NCBI GenBank assembly: GCA_944386975.1
Contig: CALXDC010000020.1
Span: 1 to 43,741, forward strand
DNA from: an uncultured Oscillospiraceae bacterium
GTDB lineage: Bacteria; Bacillota; Clostridia; Oscillospirales; Oscillospiraceae
Direction of reading: 5' to 3'
DNA length: 43,741 bases
A program made the position numbers and the translations under genes. Of the stretch, positions 15,739-23,214 are shown in pieces; positions within the stretch are counted from its first letter, which is position 1; the number at the start of each line of letters is the position of its first letter. The notes under the pieces were generated by a model. It did not search any database, was not told the origin of the DNA, and saw only the letters and a program-made list of their open reading frames with translations.

Positions 15739-16164
15739 TTACTCGCCTACGATAACGCCCATGCTGCGCGCGGTGCCGGCGATCATGCTCATGGCAGCCT
15801 CCAGGCTGGCAGCGTTCAGGTCGGGCATCTTGGTCTCGGCGATCTTCTGGACGTCGGCCTTGCTGATGGTGGCGACCTTGGTCTTGTTGGGCACGCCGGA
15901 ACCGGACTGGATGTTGCAGTACTTCTTGATGAGCACGGCAGCGGGAGGAGTCTTGGTGATGAAGGTGAAAGAGCGGTCGGAATACACGGTGATGACCACG
16001 GGAATGATCATGCCCATGTCGTTCTTGGTGCGCTCATTGAACTCCTTGGTAAAGGCGGCGATGTTGACGCCGTGCTGACCCAGAGCAGGGCCAACAGGGG
16101 GCGCGGGGGTTGCTTTGCCTGCAGGAATCTGCAGCTTGACGTATCCTACGACTTTCTGTGCCAT
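15739..16164 (-). CDS. rplK: 50S ribosomal protein L11
   Basis: 141 residues, exactly the usual length. It begins [20 protein letters not shown] and has [11 protein letters not shown] and the C-terminal rRNA-binding part [11 protein letters not shown]11 forms the GTPase-associated centre. The ATG at 16164 has GGAGGTG 6-8 nt upstream; a GTG 9 bp earlier would give three extra residues and overlap the ribosome site. It is separated from nusG by a 129-bp spacer with an imperfect GC-rich stem near 16255-16286. Confidence 0.98.
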   Translation of the reverse strand: MAQKVVGYVKLQIPAGKATPAPPVGPALGQHGVNIAAFTKEFNERTKNDMGMIIPVVITVYSDRSFTFITKTPPAAVLIKKYCNIQSGSGVPNKTKVATISKADVQKIAETKMPDLNAASLEAAMSMIAGTARSMGVIVGE

Positions 16165-16293
16165 CTTGGGCACCTCCTTGAAAAAATGTGGTGGTGGCGG
16201 GATCTTGGATCCCTCCCACGAAAAAACCGCAAAGGGCTATACAGTCGTTTGCGTTTGGCTGGCGCGCCTTACGGCGCCGCGCCCAGCCGGCGC

Positions 16294-16821
16294 TCAGTCC
16301 TCCAGGACCTCCACCTGATCCAGCTCCAGCTCCACGGGAATCTCCCGGCCGAACATGGTGACCACCACGGTGACCTTGTTCTTCTCGGGCTGGATCTCGT
16401 CCACCACGCCGGTGAACGTGGCCATGGACCCGTCGGTGATGCGGACGTGGTCGCCCACCTTGTACTGGACGACAATCTCCCGCTTCTCCATGCCCAGGGC
16501 CAGCACCTCGTCCTCGGTGAGGGGAATGGGGTTGTTGGCGTTGCCGACGAAGCCGGTGACGCCCCGGACGTTGCGGACCAGGTGCCAGGTGTCGTCGGTC
16601 ATCACCATCTTCACCAGCACATAGCCGGGGAAGACCTTCCGCTCCACCTCCTTGGTGGCGCCGGAGTCGGTGACCTCGGTAACCGTCTCCATGGGAATCT
16701 GCATGTCCTGGATCATATCCTGCATGCCCCGGTGGGTGACGGCCTTCTCGATGGTGGTTTTGACGGCGTTTTCATAGCCGGAATAGGTATGGATCACATA
16801 CCACTTTGCGCTTTCAGACAT
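16294..16821 (-). CDS. nusG: Transcription termination/antitermination protein NusG
   Basis: 175 residues. The N-terminal NGN domain begins KWYVIHTYSGYENAVKTTIE and includes RKVFPGYVLVKMVMTDDTWH and VRGVTGFVG; the C-terminal KOW domain includes GDHVRITDGSMATFTGVV. It binds RNA polymerase and controls pausing, termination and coupling to the ribosome. It follows secE by 13 bp in the classical secE-nusG arrangement. Confidence 0.97.
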   Translation of the reverse strand: MSESAKWYVIHTYSGYENAVKTTIEKAVTHRGMQDMIQDMQIPMETVTEVTDSGATKEVERKVFPGYVLVKMVMTDDTWHLVRNVRGVTGFVGNANNPIPLTEDEVLALGMEKREIVVQYKVGDHVRITDGSMATFTGVVDEIQPEKNKVTVVVTMFGREIPVELELDQVEVLED

Positions 16822-16834
16822 GTTCCGCTACCTC

Positions 16835-17050
16835 TCAGCCGCCGAAGGCGGACAGAAGGGTGGAATAGGCCAGACCGGCCACGCCGTCGAACAGCCAGAT
16901 GAACACGCCGATGCACAGCGTGCACAGAATCACAGTGACGGTGTTCTTGGCCACCTTGCTGCCGGAAGGCCACACGATCTTCTTCAGCTCGCTTTTCATC
17001 TCACGGAACCAGCGGCCCCGATCCTTCTTGGCTTTCTTTTCTTCAGACAT
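16835..17050 (-). CDS. secE: Preprotein translocase subunit SecE
   Basis: 71 residues, the short single-membrane-span form. A basic amphipathic helix (GRWFREMKSELKKIVWPSGSK) precedes the only transmembrane helix (NTVTVILCTLCIGVFIWLFDGVAG). It clamps SecY in the translocon. It lies between rpmG and nusG, as in most bacteria. Confidence 0.96.
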   Translation of the reverse strand: MSEEKKAKKDRGRWFREMKSELKKIVWPSGSKVAKNTVTVILCTLCIGVFIWLFDGVAGLAYSTLLSAFGG

Positions 17051-17067
17051 GACAAAATCCCTCTCTC

Positions 17068-17217
17068 TTACTTGGTCTCACTGTGGACCGTGTGCTTTCT
17101 GCAGAAGGGGCAGTACTTGTTCATCTCCAAGCGGTCAGGATCGTTCTTCTTGTTCTTGACGGTGTTGTAGTTTCTCTGCTTGCACTCGTTGCATCTCAGG
17201 GTGATTTTCACGCGCAT
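17068..17217 (-). CDS. rpmG: 50S ribosomal protein L33 (zinc-ribbon form)
   Basis: A 49-residue gene read directly from the sequence: it begins [17 protein letters not shown] and ends [14 protein letters not shown]. The four cysteines C9, C12, C36 and C39 show it is the zinc-binding (C+) L33 type. ATG 17217 has AAGGAGGTG upstream. It is the first gene of the rpmG-secE-nusG-rplK-rplA operon, 17 bp before secE, and is preceded by a promoter at 17351-17379. Confidence 0.96.
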   Translation of the reverse strand: MRVKITLRCNECKQRNYNTVKNKKNDPDRLEMNKYCPFCRKHTVHSETK

Positions 17218-17350
17218 CTAACGGCACCTCCTTTGTAGTGTATGCGGGGGTCTCCCGCACCGAATTGCCTCCCTGACGGGAAGGGGCCCTTTGTGCGCCA
17301 AAAGCGAAAACGCGCGCAAAAAGAAAACCCCATTTCCACAGGTAATGTTT

Positions 17351-17379
17351 ACTATACCACTCCCCTCTGGAAAGGTCAA
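17351..17379 (-). promoter_or_regulatory. Promoter of the rpmG-secE-nusG-rplKA operon
   Basis: Minus strand TTGACC (17374-17379), 17-bp spacer, TATAGT (17351-17356). The ~130-nt leader before rpmG contains a GCGGGAGACCCCCGC hairpin. Confidence 0.85.
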
Positions 17380-17422
17380 CAGGAATTTTGGAGAAAATGC
17401 TGCTTTTTTTCACAAAAATCTG

Positions 17423-17431
17423 TGGTATAAT
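17423..17431 (+). promoter_or_regulatory. Extended -10 promoter of ruvX
   Basis: TGG-TATAAT at 17423-17431 matches the TGnTATAAT extended -10; the -35 region is only a T-rich stretch. It fires away from the rpmG promoter. Confidence 0.7.
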
Positions 17432-17463
17432 CGGACTACTACTGTAAATGAAGGAGGTTCTCC

Positions 17464-17886
17464 ATGCGCATCATGGCCATCGACTACGGCGACGCCCACA
17501 CCGGCGTGGCCATCTCCGACCTCACCGGCTTTCTGGCGGGGTACACCACCACCATTCACAGCCGGAAGGCAGAGCTGGTGGCGGACGGCATTGGAAAGCT
17601 GATGGAGGAGTACGGCGTCACGGAGCTGGTGCTGGGCCATCCCCGGAACATGGACGGCACCCTGGGGCCCCGGGCGGAGAAGGCGGAGGCCTTCGCCAAG
17701 GTGCTGGAGGAGCGGTTCCATCTGCCGGTCCATTTGTGGGACGAGCGGCGGACCACCATCGACGCCCACAACATCCTGGCGGGCGCCGGGCAGAACGCCA
17801 AAAAGCGGAAGCAGACCGTGGACGCCGTTGCGGCGGCCCTCATTTTAGAAGGCTATCTCACCTACCGCCGCAGCCATCAGAGCTAA
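17464..17886 (+). CDS. ruvX: Putative Holliday junction resolvase / pre-16S rRNA nuclease (YqgF)
   Basis: 140 residues, standard for YqgF/RuvX. RNase H-like fold with Asp7 in AIDYGDAHTGVAISD, the second acidic site around ELVLGHPRNMDG, LWDERRTT, and the C-terminal acidic site in VDAVAAALILEGYL. The family cleaves Holliday junctions or trims 16S rRNA precursors; the rRNA role is the better supported one in bacteria. The usual basic residue after DYG (D-x-G-x-K/R) is His/Thr here, a small deviation. ATG 17464 has GGAGG 7-8 nt upstream. Followed by a HAD phosphatase in the same direction. Confidence 0.93.
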   Translation: MRIMAIDYGDAHTGVAISDLTGFLAGYTTTIHSRKAELVADGIGKLMEEYGVTELVLGHPRNMDGTLGPRAEKAEAFAKVLEERFHLPVHLWDERRTTIDAHNILAGAGQNAKKRKQTVDAVAAALILEGYLTYRRSHQS

Positions 17887-17932
17887 GAGCCCCTTCTCTT
17901 TTCATTCTCACCATTTCAGGAGCGATCCAACC

Positions 17933-18595
17933 ATGTATCACACCATTTTCTTTGACTTAGACGGCACTCTTACAGATTCCAGTGAGGGGATTTTCAAATG
18001 TTTCCACTATGCGCTGGACTGCATGCACGCCCCTCCTCTGCCTCAGGGGGAGGAATTTCAGATCATCGGCCCGCCGCTGGAGGACTCCTTTGCCCGCCTG
18101 TGCGGTTTCTCTCCAGAGGACTGCGTCAAGGCCCTGGGCTTTTTCCGCCAGCGTTACCGGACGGAGGGCTGCCGGGAGGTAAAAATTGTGCCGGGAATGC
18201 GGAAGGCCCTGGAGACCCTGCGGGCGGCCGGGCTTCGACTGGCGGTGGCCTCCAGCAAGGAGGAGCGGGGCTGTCACCTGGTGCTGGAGGCCCTGGGCAT
18301 CCACGACTGCTTTGACTGCATCTCCGGCCACAACGTAACCCTCGCCAGCACCAAGGAGGCGGTGATCCGCGCCGCCATGGAGCAGATGGGCCTCCCCGAC
18401 GCCTCCGGCGTTTTGATGGTGGGGGACCGGAAGTATGACGCCGACGGAGCCGCCGCCGTGGGCATGGACTGTCTGGGGGTGGATTTCTGTGGCTTTGCCC
18501 CTGCGGGGGAGCTGGAGGCCCACGGGGTCCTCGCCGTCGTCCATACCGCCCAGGAGATGACGGAATACATTCTGGCCCATAGCCAAAAGATATGA
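17933..18595 (+). CDS. HAD family hydrolase (phosphoglycolate phosphatase-like)
   Basis: 220 residues. HAD motif I FFDLDGTLTDSS (Asp8, Asp10), a helical cap region (~15-80), motif II in LAVASSKEE, the conserved Lys after it, and motif IV GDRKYDADGAAAVGM. This is the subfamily IA layout of Gph/PpaX-like small-molecule phosphatases. The real substrate is not readable. It starts 46 bp after ruvX and is probably on the same transcript, ended by the hairpin at 18597-18636. Confidence 0.88.
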   Translation: MYHTIFFDLDGTLTDSSEGIFKCFHYALDCMHAPPLPQGEEFQIIGPPLEDSFARLCGFSPEDCVKALGFFRQRYRTEGCREVKIVPGMRKALETLRAAGLRLAVASSKEERGCHLVLEALGIHDCFDCISGHNVTLASTKEAVIRAAMEQMGLPDASGVLMVGDRKYDADGAAAVGMDCLGVDFCGFAPAGELEAHGVLAVVHTAQEMTEYILAHSQKI

Positions 18596-18596
18596 A

Positions 18597-18636
18597 AATA
18601 ACCTCCGCTTCCAAAATAAAGGAAGCGGAGGTTATT
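18597..18636 (+). terminator. Long-stem terminator after the HAD gene
   Basis: A perfect 16-bp stem (18597-18612 with 18621-18636) with an 8-nt AT loop; the 3' side ends in TTATT followed by TTGG. Only a modest T-run, but a strong stem right at the gene end. Confidence 0.75.
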
Positions 18637-18669
18637 TTGGTTCTGACGAGGGGTTTGTTGTTTTGTCGG

Positions 18670-18767
18670 TGGCCGACGGTGTACTGTCTGGTGTTATGCC
18701 TCCGGCGGGTGACTTTTCTCGCGGAAGAAAAGTCACCAAAAGTCCGCTCAGAACCTACGGTTCTAAG
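18670..18767 (+). repeat. Left inverted end of the 536-bp element
   Basis: Contains the 12-bp stem GGTGACTTTTCT (18708-18719) with AGAAAAGTCACC (18726-18737), loop CGCGGA, then a second hairpin AGAACC-TAC-GGTTCT (about 18750-18764). Confidence 0.85.
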
Positions 18768-19107
18768 GACTCCCTTATCCTGACGTGGAACGATAGTCCC
18801 CCCTGACTATCGTTATCCCCGTTGCCTCCGACGCTCCGTTGACGTGTCCGCTACAGACTAATACCGCGCTTCGGCGCGCTGCCCTGGCGAGTAGACGATG
18901 TCTGTTTCGTCTATCGCTCTTCCGCATCTGAACTGCTGCGGCGGCGGCAAGTCTTACAGTATCGGAAATTGCAGAAGCCCCAACAACCACCATGGTAGCG
19001 CGCTTAAAGCGCGGAAAGAGGGGAACCCGGTCACCCCGCTGCTGCGTCAGAGGCATCCTATCTCCAATAGAGCATCAGGACCAACAGTACAAGGAAACAA
19101 AGGAGTT

Positions 19108-19205
19108 CTTAGAACCATAGGTTCTAAGTCAACTTTTGCCTACTTTTCTTTGACGAGAAAAGTAGGCCGCCGGAGGCAAAACACCATTCGAAACACCGTC
19201 GGCCA
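19108..19205 (-). repeat. Right inverted end of the 536-bp element
   Basis: Read on the minus strand it has the same two hairpins as the left end. The main stem is GCCTACTTTTCT with AGAAAAGTAGGC, loop CGTCAA. Three adjacent pairs are changed on both sides of the stem relative to the left copy (G-C to C-G, T-A to C-G, G-C to T-A), so pairing is kept. Confidence 0.85.
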
Positions 19206-19241
19206 GAAGAGAAGAAAAATGCCGTCAGCCGGTGGCGGCAT

Positions 19242-19284
19242 AAAAAGGCCCGCTGCGGGAGCGCACTCCCACAGCGGGCTTTTT
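19242..19284 (-). terminator. Terminator of thrC
   Basis: Minus strand: a ~20-bp stem of AAGCCCGCTGTGGGAG with its near-complement, followed by TTTTTA. One internal mismatch. Confidence 0.88.
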
Positions 19285-19291
19285 GACTCTC

Positions 19292-20533
19292 TTACTCCAC
19301 AACGATGCCGTTATCGGCAAAGGCCTTCAGCAGCAGGTCCATGTCGCTGGGGATGGAGATGGGCTCCCCGCAGGCCTTGATGGCGTTGGCAACATCCTTC
19401 AGGCCGTTGCCGGTGACCACGCTGACCACAGTGGCGTCCTTCTCGATCTTCCCCTCCTCGCACAGCTTCTTGAGGCCCGCCGCACCGGTGACGCCGGCAG
19501 GCTCGCCGAAGACGCCGCAGGTCCGGCCCAGCAGCTTCTGGGCAGCCATGATCTCCTCGTCGGTGACGTTGACCGTCAGGCCGTTGGACTCCCGGATGGC
19601 CATAAGGGCCTTGTCCGCGTTCCGGGGCACACCCACGGCGATGGAGTCCGCCAGGGTGTTCTCCTCCATGGGATGCCAGGGCTCCCCGGTCTCGATGGCC
19701 CGGTTCAGGGGGCAGCAGCCCGCCGCCTGGGCGGAGATCAGCCGGGGCAGCTTGTCGATGAAGCCGATGGCGTACAGGTCCTTCAGGCCCTTCCAGAGTC
19801 CCGCGATGGTGCAGCCGTCGCCCACGGAGATGGCAATATAGTCCGGCGCCTTCCAATTGAGCTGCTCCATGATCTCCAGCGCCACCGTCTTCTTACCCTC
19901 GGAGAGATAGGGATTGATGGCGGCGTTGCGGTTGTACCAGCCCCACTTGTCGATAGCCTGCTTGGAAAGCTCAAAAGTCTCCTCATAGCTGCCCTGAACG
20001 GAGATCACCGTGGCGCCGAAGGTCATCAGCTGGGCCACCTTGCCCTTGGGGGCCCGGGAGGGGACGAAAATATAGGTCTTGATTCCCGCCGCCGCGGCGT
20101 TGCCCGCCAGAGAGGAGGCGGCGTTGCCGGTGGAGGAGCAGGCGATCACCTTGGCCCCCGCCTCCCGGGCCTTGGCCACCGCCATGGCGCTGGCCCGGTC
20201 CTTCAGGCTGGCGGTGGGGTTGATGCCGTCATCCTTCACATAGAGCTTGGCAATGCCCAGCTCCCCCGCCAGCCGGTCCGCCTCATAGAGGGGGCTCCAG
20301 CCCACCCGCAGGGGGGTGTCGGGAGTATCCTCCTCCACCGGCAGCAGCTCCCGGTAGCGCCACATGGAGTTGTTCTGCCGCTTCGCCAGCTTCTCCTTGG
20401 TCAGCACCGTCTTGATGTAGTCGTAGTCATATACGATGTCCAGAATCCCGCCGCACTCACAGGTGGTGAGATCCGGGGTGGCGGCGTAGGTCTTGCCGCA
20501 CTTGACACACTTGCCGTATTTTACATTTTTCAT
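19292..20533 (-). CDS. thrC: Threonine synthase
   Basis: 413 residues. PLP-dependent fold type II enzyme converting O-phosphohomoserine to threonine. An N-terminal zinc-ribbon-like segment (Cys9, Cys12, Cys25, Cys27) precedes the catalytic domain. The PLP lysine is Lys111 in NPTASLKDRAS; the phosphate-binding loop SVGDGCTIAGLW and the ACSSTGNAASSLAG block are present. This is the longer, plant/archaeal-like class I form with the zinc segment. ATG with GAAGGAGA upstream. Promoter about 50 bp upstream; single gene with its own terminator. No hom or thrB neighbour. Confidence 0.94.
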   Translation of the reverse strand: MKNVKYGKCVKCGKTYAATPDLTTCECGGILDIVYDYDYIKTVLTKEKLAKRQNNSMWRYRELLPVEEDTPDTPLRVGWSPLYEADRLAGELGIAKLYVKDDGINPTASLKDRASAMAVAKAREAGAKVIACSSTGNAASSLAGNAAAAGIKTYIFVPSRAPKGKVAQLMTFGATVISVQGSYEETFELSKQAIDKWGWYNRNAAINPYLSEGKKTVALEIMEQLNWKAPDYIAISVGDGCTIAGLWKGLKDLYAIGFIDKLPRLISAQAAGCCPLNRAIETGEPWHPMEENTLADSIAVGVPRNADKALMAIRESNGLTVNVTDEEIMAAQKLLGRTCGVFGEPAGVTGAAGLKKLCEEGKIEKDATVVSVVTGNGLKDVANAIKACGEPISIPSDMDLLLKAFADNGIVVE

Positions 20534-20583
20534 AGTAGCTCTTCTCCTTCTTGCGGCGCGGTCCCCCGCGCCCTCTTAAGGGC

Positions 20584-20612
20584 AGTATATCAGACGGCGG
20601 AGAAAAAGTAAA
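20584..20612 (-). promoter_or_regulatory. Probable promoter of thrC
   Basis: Minus strand TTTACT (20607-20612), 17-bp spacer, TATACT (20584-20589). A hairpin-rich leader follows. The rest of the 347-bp gap up to 20880 holds the acylphosphatase promoter and otherwise nothing I can assign. Confidence 0.6.
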
Positions 20613-20795
20613 GGAAGGACCGCGTCCTGTCCCTCCTTTCTCTCCGATGCTCCGGGAGCACCGCGCAAAGGGCGTTGTACGCCGCTTCGCCATAAAGCGT
20701 CTCACTTCGGCTCAATGCCATGATTTCGGCATGCATCTTATAAAAAAGTTAACGCTCTTCTTTATTTCCCCCATTTTGCAGAACAAAATTCTCTC

Positions 20796-20824
20796 TTGCG
20801 CCGGTCGCCGCGCTGTGGTAGGAT
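20796..20824 (+). promoter_or_regulatory. Possible promoter of the acylphosphatase gene
   Basis: TTGCGC (20796-20801), 17-bp spacer, TAGGAT (20819-20824): a modest match, 57 bp before the start codon. Confidence 0.5.
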
Positions 20825-20880
20825 ACGGAGGACAAGCTCCCCTGTGAAACAGGGAAAATTCCATCACGCAGGAGAATACT

Positions 20881-21177
20881 ATGATACCATCCCATGAGCG
20901 CCGCGCCTACCGTTTTACCGGTCACGTCCAGGGCATCGGCTTTCGCCGCAGCCTCAGCCGGGCCGCACAGCACCTGAAGCTCACCGGCTGGGTCCGCAAC
21001 ATGCCCGACGGCTCCGTGGAGGCGGAGGTCCAGGGGCCCGCCGCCGCACTGGACCACCTTCTGATCGCTCTGCGCATCGCCGGGCCCTGGATTCCCAAGC
21101 CCACCGTCCGCTGGACAACTGTGCCTCCGGTGCCCGGTGAGGAGTCCTTCCGCATCCGTCATGATGGGGAGAGGTAA
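20881..21177 (+). CDS. acyP: Acylphosphatase
   Basis: 98 residues, the standard single-domain size. It hydrolyses acyl phosphates such as acetyl phosphate or 1,3-bisphosphoglycerate. The phosphate-binding loop GHVQGIGFRRSLSRAA holds catalytic Arg22, and GWVRNMPDGSVEAEVQG holds catalytic Asn40, both required residues. ATG with CAGGAGA 7 nt upstream. Single gene, followed by a GC-rich hairpin. Confidence 0.94.
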   Translation: MIPSHERRAYRFTGHVQGIGFRRSLSRAAQHLKLTGWVRNMPDGSVEAEVQGPAAALDHLLIALRIAGPWIPKPTVRWTTVPPVPGEESFRIRHDGER

Positions 21178-21206
21178 AATTTTCCAATTTTGTAAAAAGC
21201 GACGAA

Positions 21207-21241
21207 AGCGCGCGCCCCGGGACAGATCCGGGGCGCGCGCT
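21207..21241 (+). terminator. Terminator-like hairpin after acyP
   Basis: Perfect 14-bp stem, nearly all G-C (21207-21220 with 21228-21241), loop GACAGAT. The tail GGGATTTCT is only weakly U-rich, so efficiency is uncertain. Confidence 0.65.
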
Positions 21242-21340
21242 GGGATTTCTCCATCTATCTGATCGGCCATTTCAGACCGTTCGTTTTTCCTCCTGCTTAG
21301 GGCCTGTTTCCGGGCACAGAACACACAAGAACGTCCGGGA

Positions 21341-21607
21341 TCAGGCGCTCTTCTTGACGCCGCCCATCATGTAGCCGGCAATGGTCACGATATCGGCCTG
21401 GCAGGTGGCGAAGAGCTTCAGGCTCTGGATGGCCTCGCCCTCCATCTGGCTGCTCCGCAGAATTTCGCGGTTTTCCTGGCTGCGCAGATCCAGGATCTGA
21501 TCGCCGTTGACCATATATACAGGCTCTTTGCAGCGGTCAACGGTGTCAAACAGGCCCTGCACATCCTCCATATTCAGGATCGTGATGCCATACATTTTCT
21601 TGTCCAT
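21341..21607 (-). CDS. Small conserved-looking protein of unknown function, possibly HPr-like
   Basis: 88 residues, soluble, with no signal or membrane helix. Start ATG 21607 has AAGGAGG 8 nt upstream; a frame extension to 21670 lacks support. The spacing of hydrophobic positions (VQGLFDTVDRCKEPVYMVNG, ILDLRSQ, then AIQSLKLFATC) is reminiscent of degenerate HPr-fold proteins in Clostridia, which often keep a V-D-A/L-R-S strand but lose the phosphorylated His. No His is present at all in this protein, so a PTS phosphocarrier role is excluded. Its promoter is back-to-back with that of the AraC regulator gene, so the two may be linked in regulation. Function not assigned. Confidence 0.7.
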   Translation of the reverse strand: MDKKMYGITILNMEDVQGLFDTVDRCKEPVYMVNGDQILDLRSQENREILRSSQMEGEAIQSLKLFATCQADIVTIAGYMMGGVKKSA

Positions 21608-21640
21608 TGTAAGAACCTCCTTCGTTTGGTTTACACGCAC

Positions 21641-21690
21641 ATCATACCCGCTCCAACCCCCTTGAAACAATAAGGAAAAAGACGTATAAT
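21641..21690. promoter_or_regulatory. Divergent overlapping promoters (88-aa gene and AraC gene)
   Basis: Plus strand: TTGAAA (21662-21667), 17 bp, TATAAT (21685-21690) for the AraC gene. Minus strand: TTGTTT (21665-21670), 18 bp, TATGAT (21641-21646) for the 88-residue gene. The two -35 boxes overlap, so the promoters compete. Confidence 0.75.
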
Positions 21691-21726
21691 ATAAAAAAAG
21701 CGACTTGGGTGAAAGGAGGAACAGGT

Positions 21727-22659
21727 ATGTCGCTACAAAAATGCGGGCTGAACCTGAACCGGGACAGGCGGGAACTGCGCCCCCACGGCACGCCGGAATT
21801 CCCCTGTGCCGGGTATCTGGCCTATCTCACCGCCCGGGCTGAGGACGATATTGAGTGGCATTGGCACGAGGAGCTTGAGGTTTTATATGTGGAGCGGGGC
21901 AGCATTCAGCTGACCACGCCGGGCAGCGCTATGCTGCTGGAGTGCGGCGACGGGGCCATTATCACCTCCAACGTCCTCCATTCCGCCCATACAGACTCCT
22001 ACTGCGAGCTTCACTCCATTGTCTTCCGCAAGGAGATCCTTACCGGCGGCGACGACACCATTTTTGCCCGGCGATACATCCAGCCGGTGCTGGACTGTCC
22101 CGCCCTGCGGTGTGTGCGGCTGGTGACGGAGGCGGATCTGGATATCCTCAGCCATCTGTACGCCGCCTTTCAATCCCTGCGCAATGGAGGTGTGGGGTTT
22201 GAGCTGATGACCCGGTGCTACCTCTCCCGCATGTGGCTGCAGTTTTATCTCTCCCACACAGAGGAACTGGAGCAGCAGCGGCAGCACTCCTCCATCGCCG
22301 GCAGCGACGGGGAGCGGATGCGGGTGATGCTGGATTTCATCCACCAGAACTACGCCCAGCGGATCGACCTCACTCAAGTGGCGCAGGAGGCCAACATCGG
22401 CCCCCGGGAATGTCTCCGCTGCTTCCAGCGGACCATCGGCATTTCCCCGGTCCAATACCTATTAAAATATCGGGTCAGCGAGGCCGCTCATCTGCTGCGG
22501 ACCACCCAGCAGTCCGTGGCGGAAATCGCCATGGCCTGCGGCTTCGACTCCCCCAGCAACTTCACCCAGACCTTCAAGCGGTTTTACGCGGTGACGCCCA
22601 AGGTCTACCGCCAGAGCGGGCAGAACGCCCCCTCCCTCTCCGGGGTGCCGCTGGAATAG
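21727..22659 (+). CDS. AraC family transcriptional regulator
   Basis: 310 residues. Residues ~20-140 are a cupin-like sensor (EWHWHEELEVLYVERGSIQL, LLECGDGAIITSNVLHSAH), residues ~200-300 the double helix-turn-helix (LDFIHQNYAQRIDLTQVAQEANIGPREC and SVAEIAMACGFDSPSNFTQTFKRFYAVTPKVYR as successive blocks). Such regulators usually activate sugar or stress genes on ligand binding. The start ATG 21727 has GGAGG 7 nt upstream; a GTG at 21709 lies before the ribosome site and is rejected. No sugar-uptake or enzyme genes lie next to it, so the target is unclear; the divergent 88-residue gene is the nearest candidate. Confidence 0.92.
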   Translation: MSLQKCGLNLNRDRRELRPHGTPEFPCAGYLAYLTARAEDDIEWHWHEELEVLYVERGSIQLTTPGSAMLLECGDGAIITSNVLHSAHTDSYCELHSIVFRKEILTGGDDTIFARRYIQPVLDCPALRCVRLVTEADLDILSHLYAAFQSLRNGGVGFELMTRCYLSRMWLQFYLSHTEELEQQRQHSSIAGSDGERMRVMLDFIHQNYAQRIDLTQVAQEANIGPRECLRCFQRTIGISPVQYLLKYRVSEAAHLLRTTQQSVAEIAMACGFDSPSNFTQTFKRFYAVTPKVYRQSGQNAPSLSGVPLE

Positions 22660-22663
22660 CCGC

Positions 22664-22698
22664 GAAAAAAAAGGATCCCCCGCAGAGCGGGGGATCCT
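22664..22698. terminator. Bidirectional terminator between AraC gene and iscU
   Basis: Perfect 12-bp stem AGGATCCCCCGC (22672-22683) with 22687-22698. On the minus strand it is followed by T8, a strong terminator for the isc operon; on the plus strand by GTTCCATTTTTC. Confidence 0.9.
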
Positions 22699-22731
22699 GT
22701 TCCATTTTTCTTGAGGCCGCCGGGGAGACGC

Positions 22732-23184
22732 TTACTCCTCCTCCGCCCCGTGGTCGTGGCCGCAGCAGCCGCCCTCACAAGCGGCGCACTTGCTCACGTC
22801 ACAGGGCTGGCCCAGCCGCTCATAGTAGTTGGCTACCGCCGCCTTGATGGCCTGCTCTGCCAGCACAGAGCAGTGGACCTTTACGGCGGGCAGACCGTCC
22901 AGGGCCTCCACCACCGCCTGGTTGGTCAGCTTCAGGGCCTCGTCGATGGGCTGGCCCTTGATGAGATCCGTGGCGATGGAGCTGGTGGCGATGGCGGAGG
23001 CGCAGCCGAAGGTCTGGAACTTGGCGTCCTGGATGACGCCGTCCTCAATCTTCAGATACATCTTCATAATATCGCCGCACTTGGCGTTGCCCACCTCGCC
23101 CACGCCGTTGGCGTCCTCAATGATGCCCACGTTGTGGGGGTGCGCAAAATGCTCCATTACCTTATCACTATATCCCATTGCCAT
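22732..23184 (-). CDS. iscU: Iron-sulfur cluster scaffold protein IscU/NifU-type, with Cys/His-rich tail
   Basis: 150 residues. It assembles Fe-S clusters on Cys36 (GNAKCGD), Cys61 (FGCASA) and Cys105 (VHCSVLA), all in place, with the acidic Asp38 next to the first cysteine. Usual length is ~125-145; here residues 128-150 form an added tail with Cys128, Cys133, Cys136, Cys140, Cys141, His143 and His145. I take ATG 23184; a GTG at 23193 is only 3 nt from the AAAGGA, and an ATG at 23178 is also possible. It is the last gene of the iscR-iscS-iscU operon, 30 bp after iscS, and ends before a strong terminator. Confidence 0.93.
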   Translation of the reverse strand: MAMGYSDKVMEHFAHPHNVGIIEDANGVGEVGNAKCGDIMKMYLKIEDGVIQDAKFQTFGCASAIATSSIATDLIKGQPIDEALKLTNQAVVEALDGLPAVKVHCSVLAEQAIKAAVANYYERLGQPCDVSKCAACEGGCCGHDHGAEEE

Positions 23185-23214
23185 CGTTGACACGCATCCT
23201 TTCTATTTCTGTAC

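Larger units (their letters stand above)
18670..19205. mobile_element. 536-bp non-coding element with 98-bp inverted ends (MITE-like)
   Basis: The two 98-bp ends (18670-18767 and 19108-19205) are inverted copies without gaps, 78 of 98 positions identical by my alignment. The 340-bp centre has further hairpins: AACGATAGTC/GACTATCGTT (18789-18814), CGCGC-TTCG-GCGCG (18865-18878), TAGACGA/TCGTCTA (18892-18913) and a CGCGCT/AGCGCG stem near 18998-19014. No transposase or convincing gene is inside; a 93-codon minus-strand frame is likely chance. I see no target-site duplication. It lies between the HAD terminator and the thrC terminator, where insertion harms nothing. Confidence 0.7.

Noticed and set aside
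16174-16293. Possible terminator between nusG and rplK
   Set aside because: A GC-rich imperfect stem is present but no T-run follows on the minus strand; rplK probably stays in the same operon.
18775-19056. 93-codon minus-strand frame inside the 536-bp element
   Set aside because: No clear ribosome site, overlaps several perfect hairpins, and nothing recognisable in the protein; more likely chance within a structured element.
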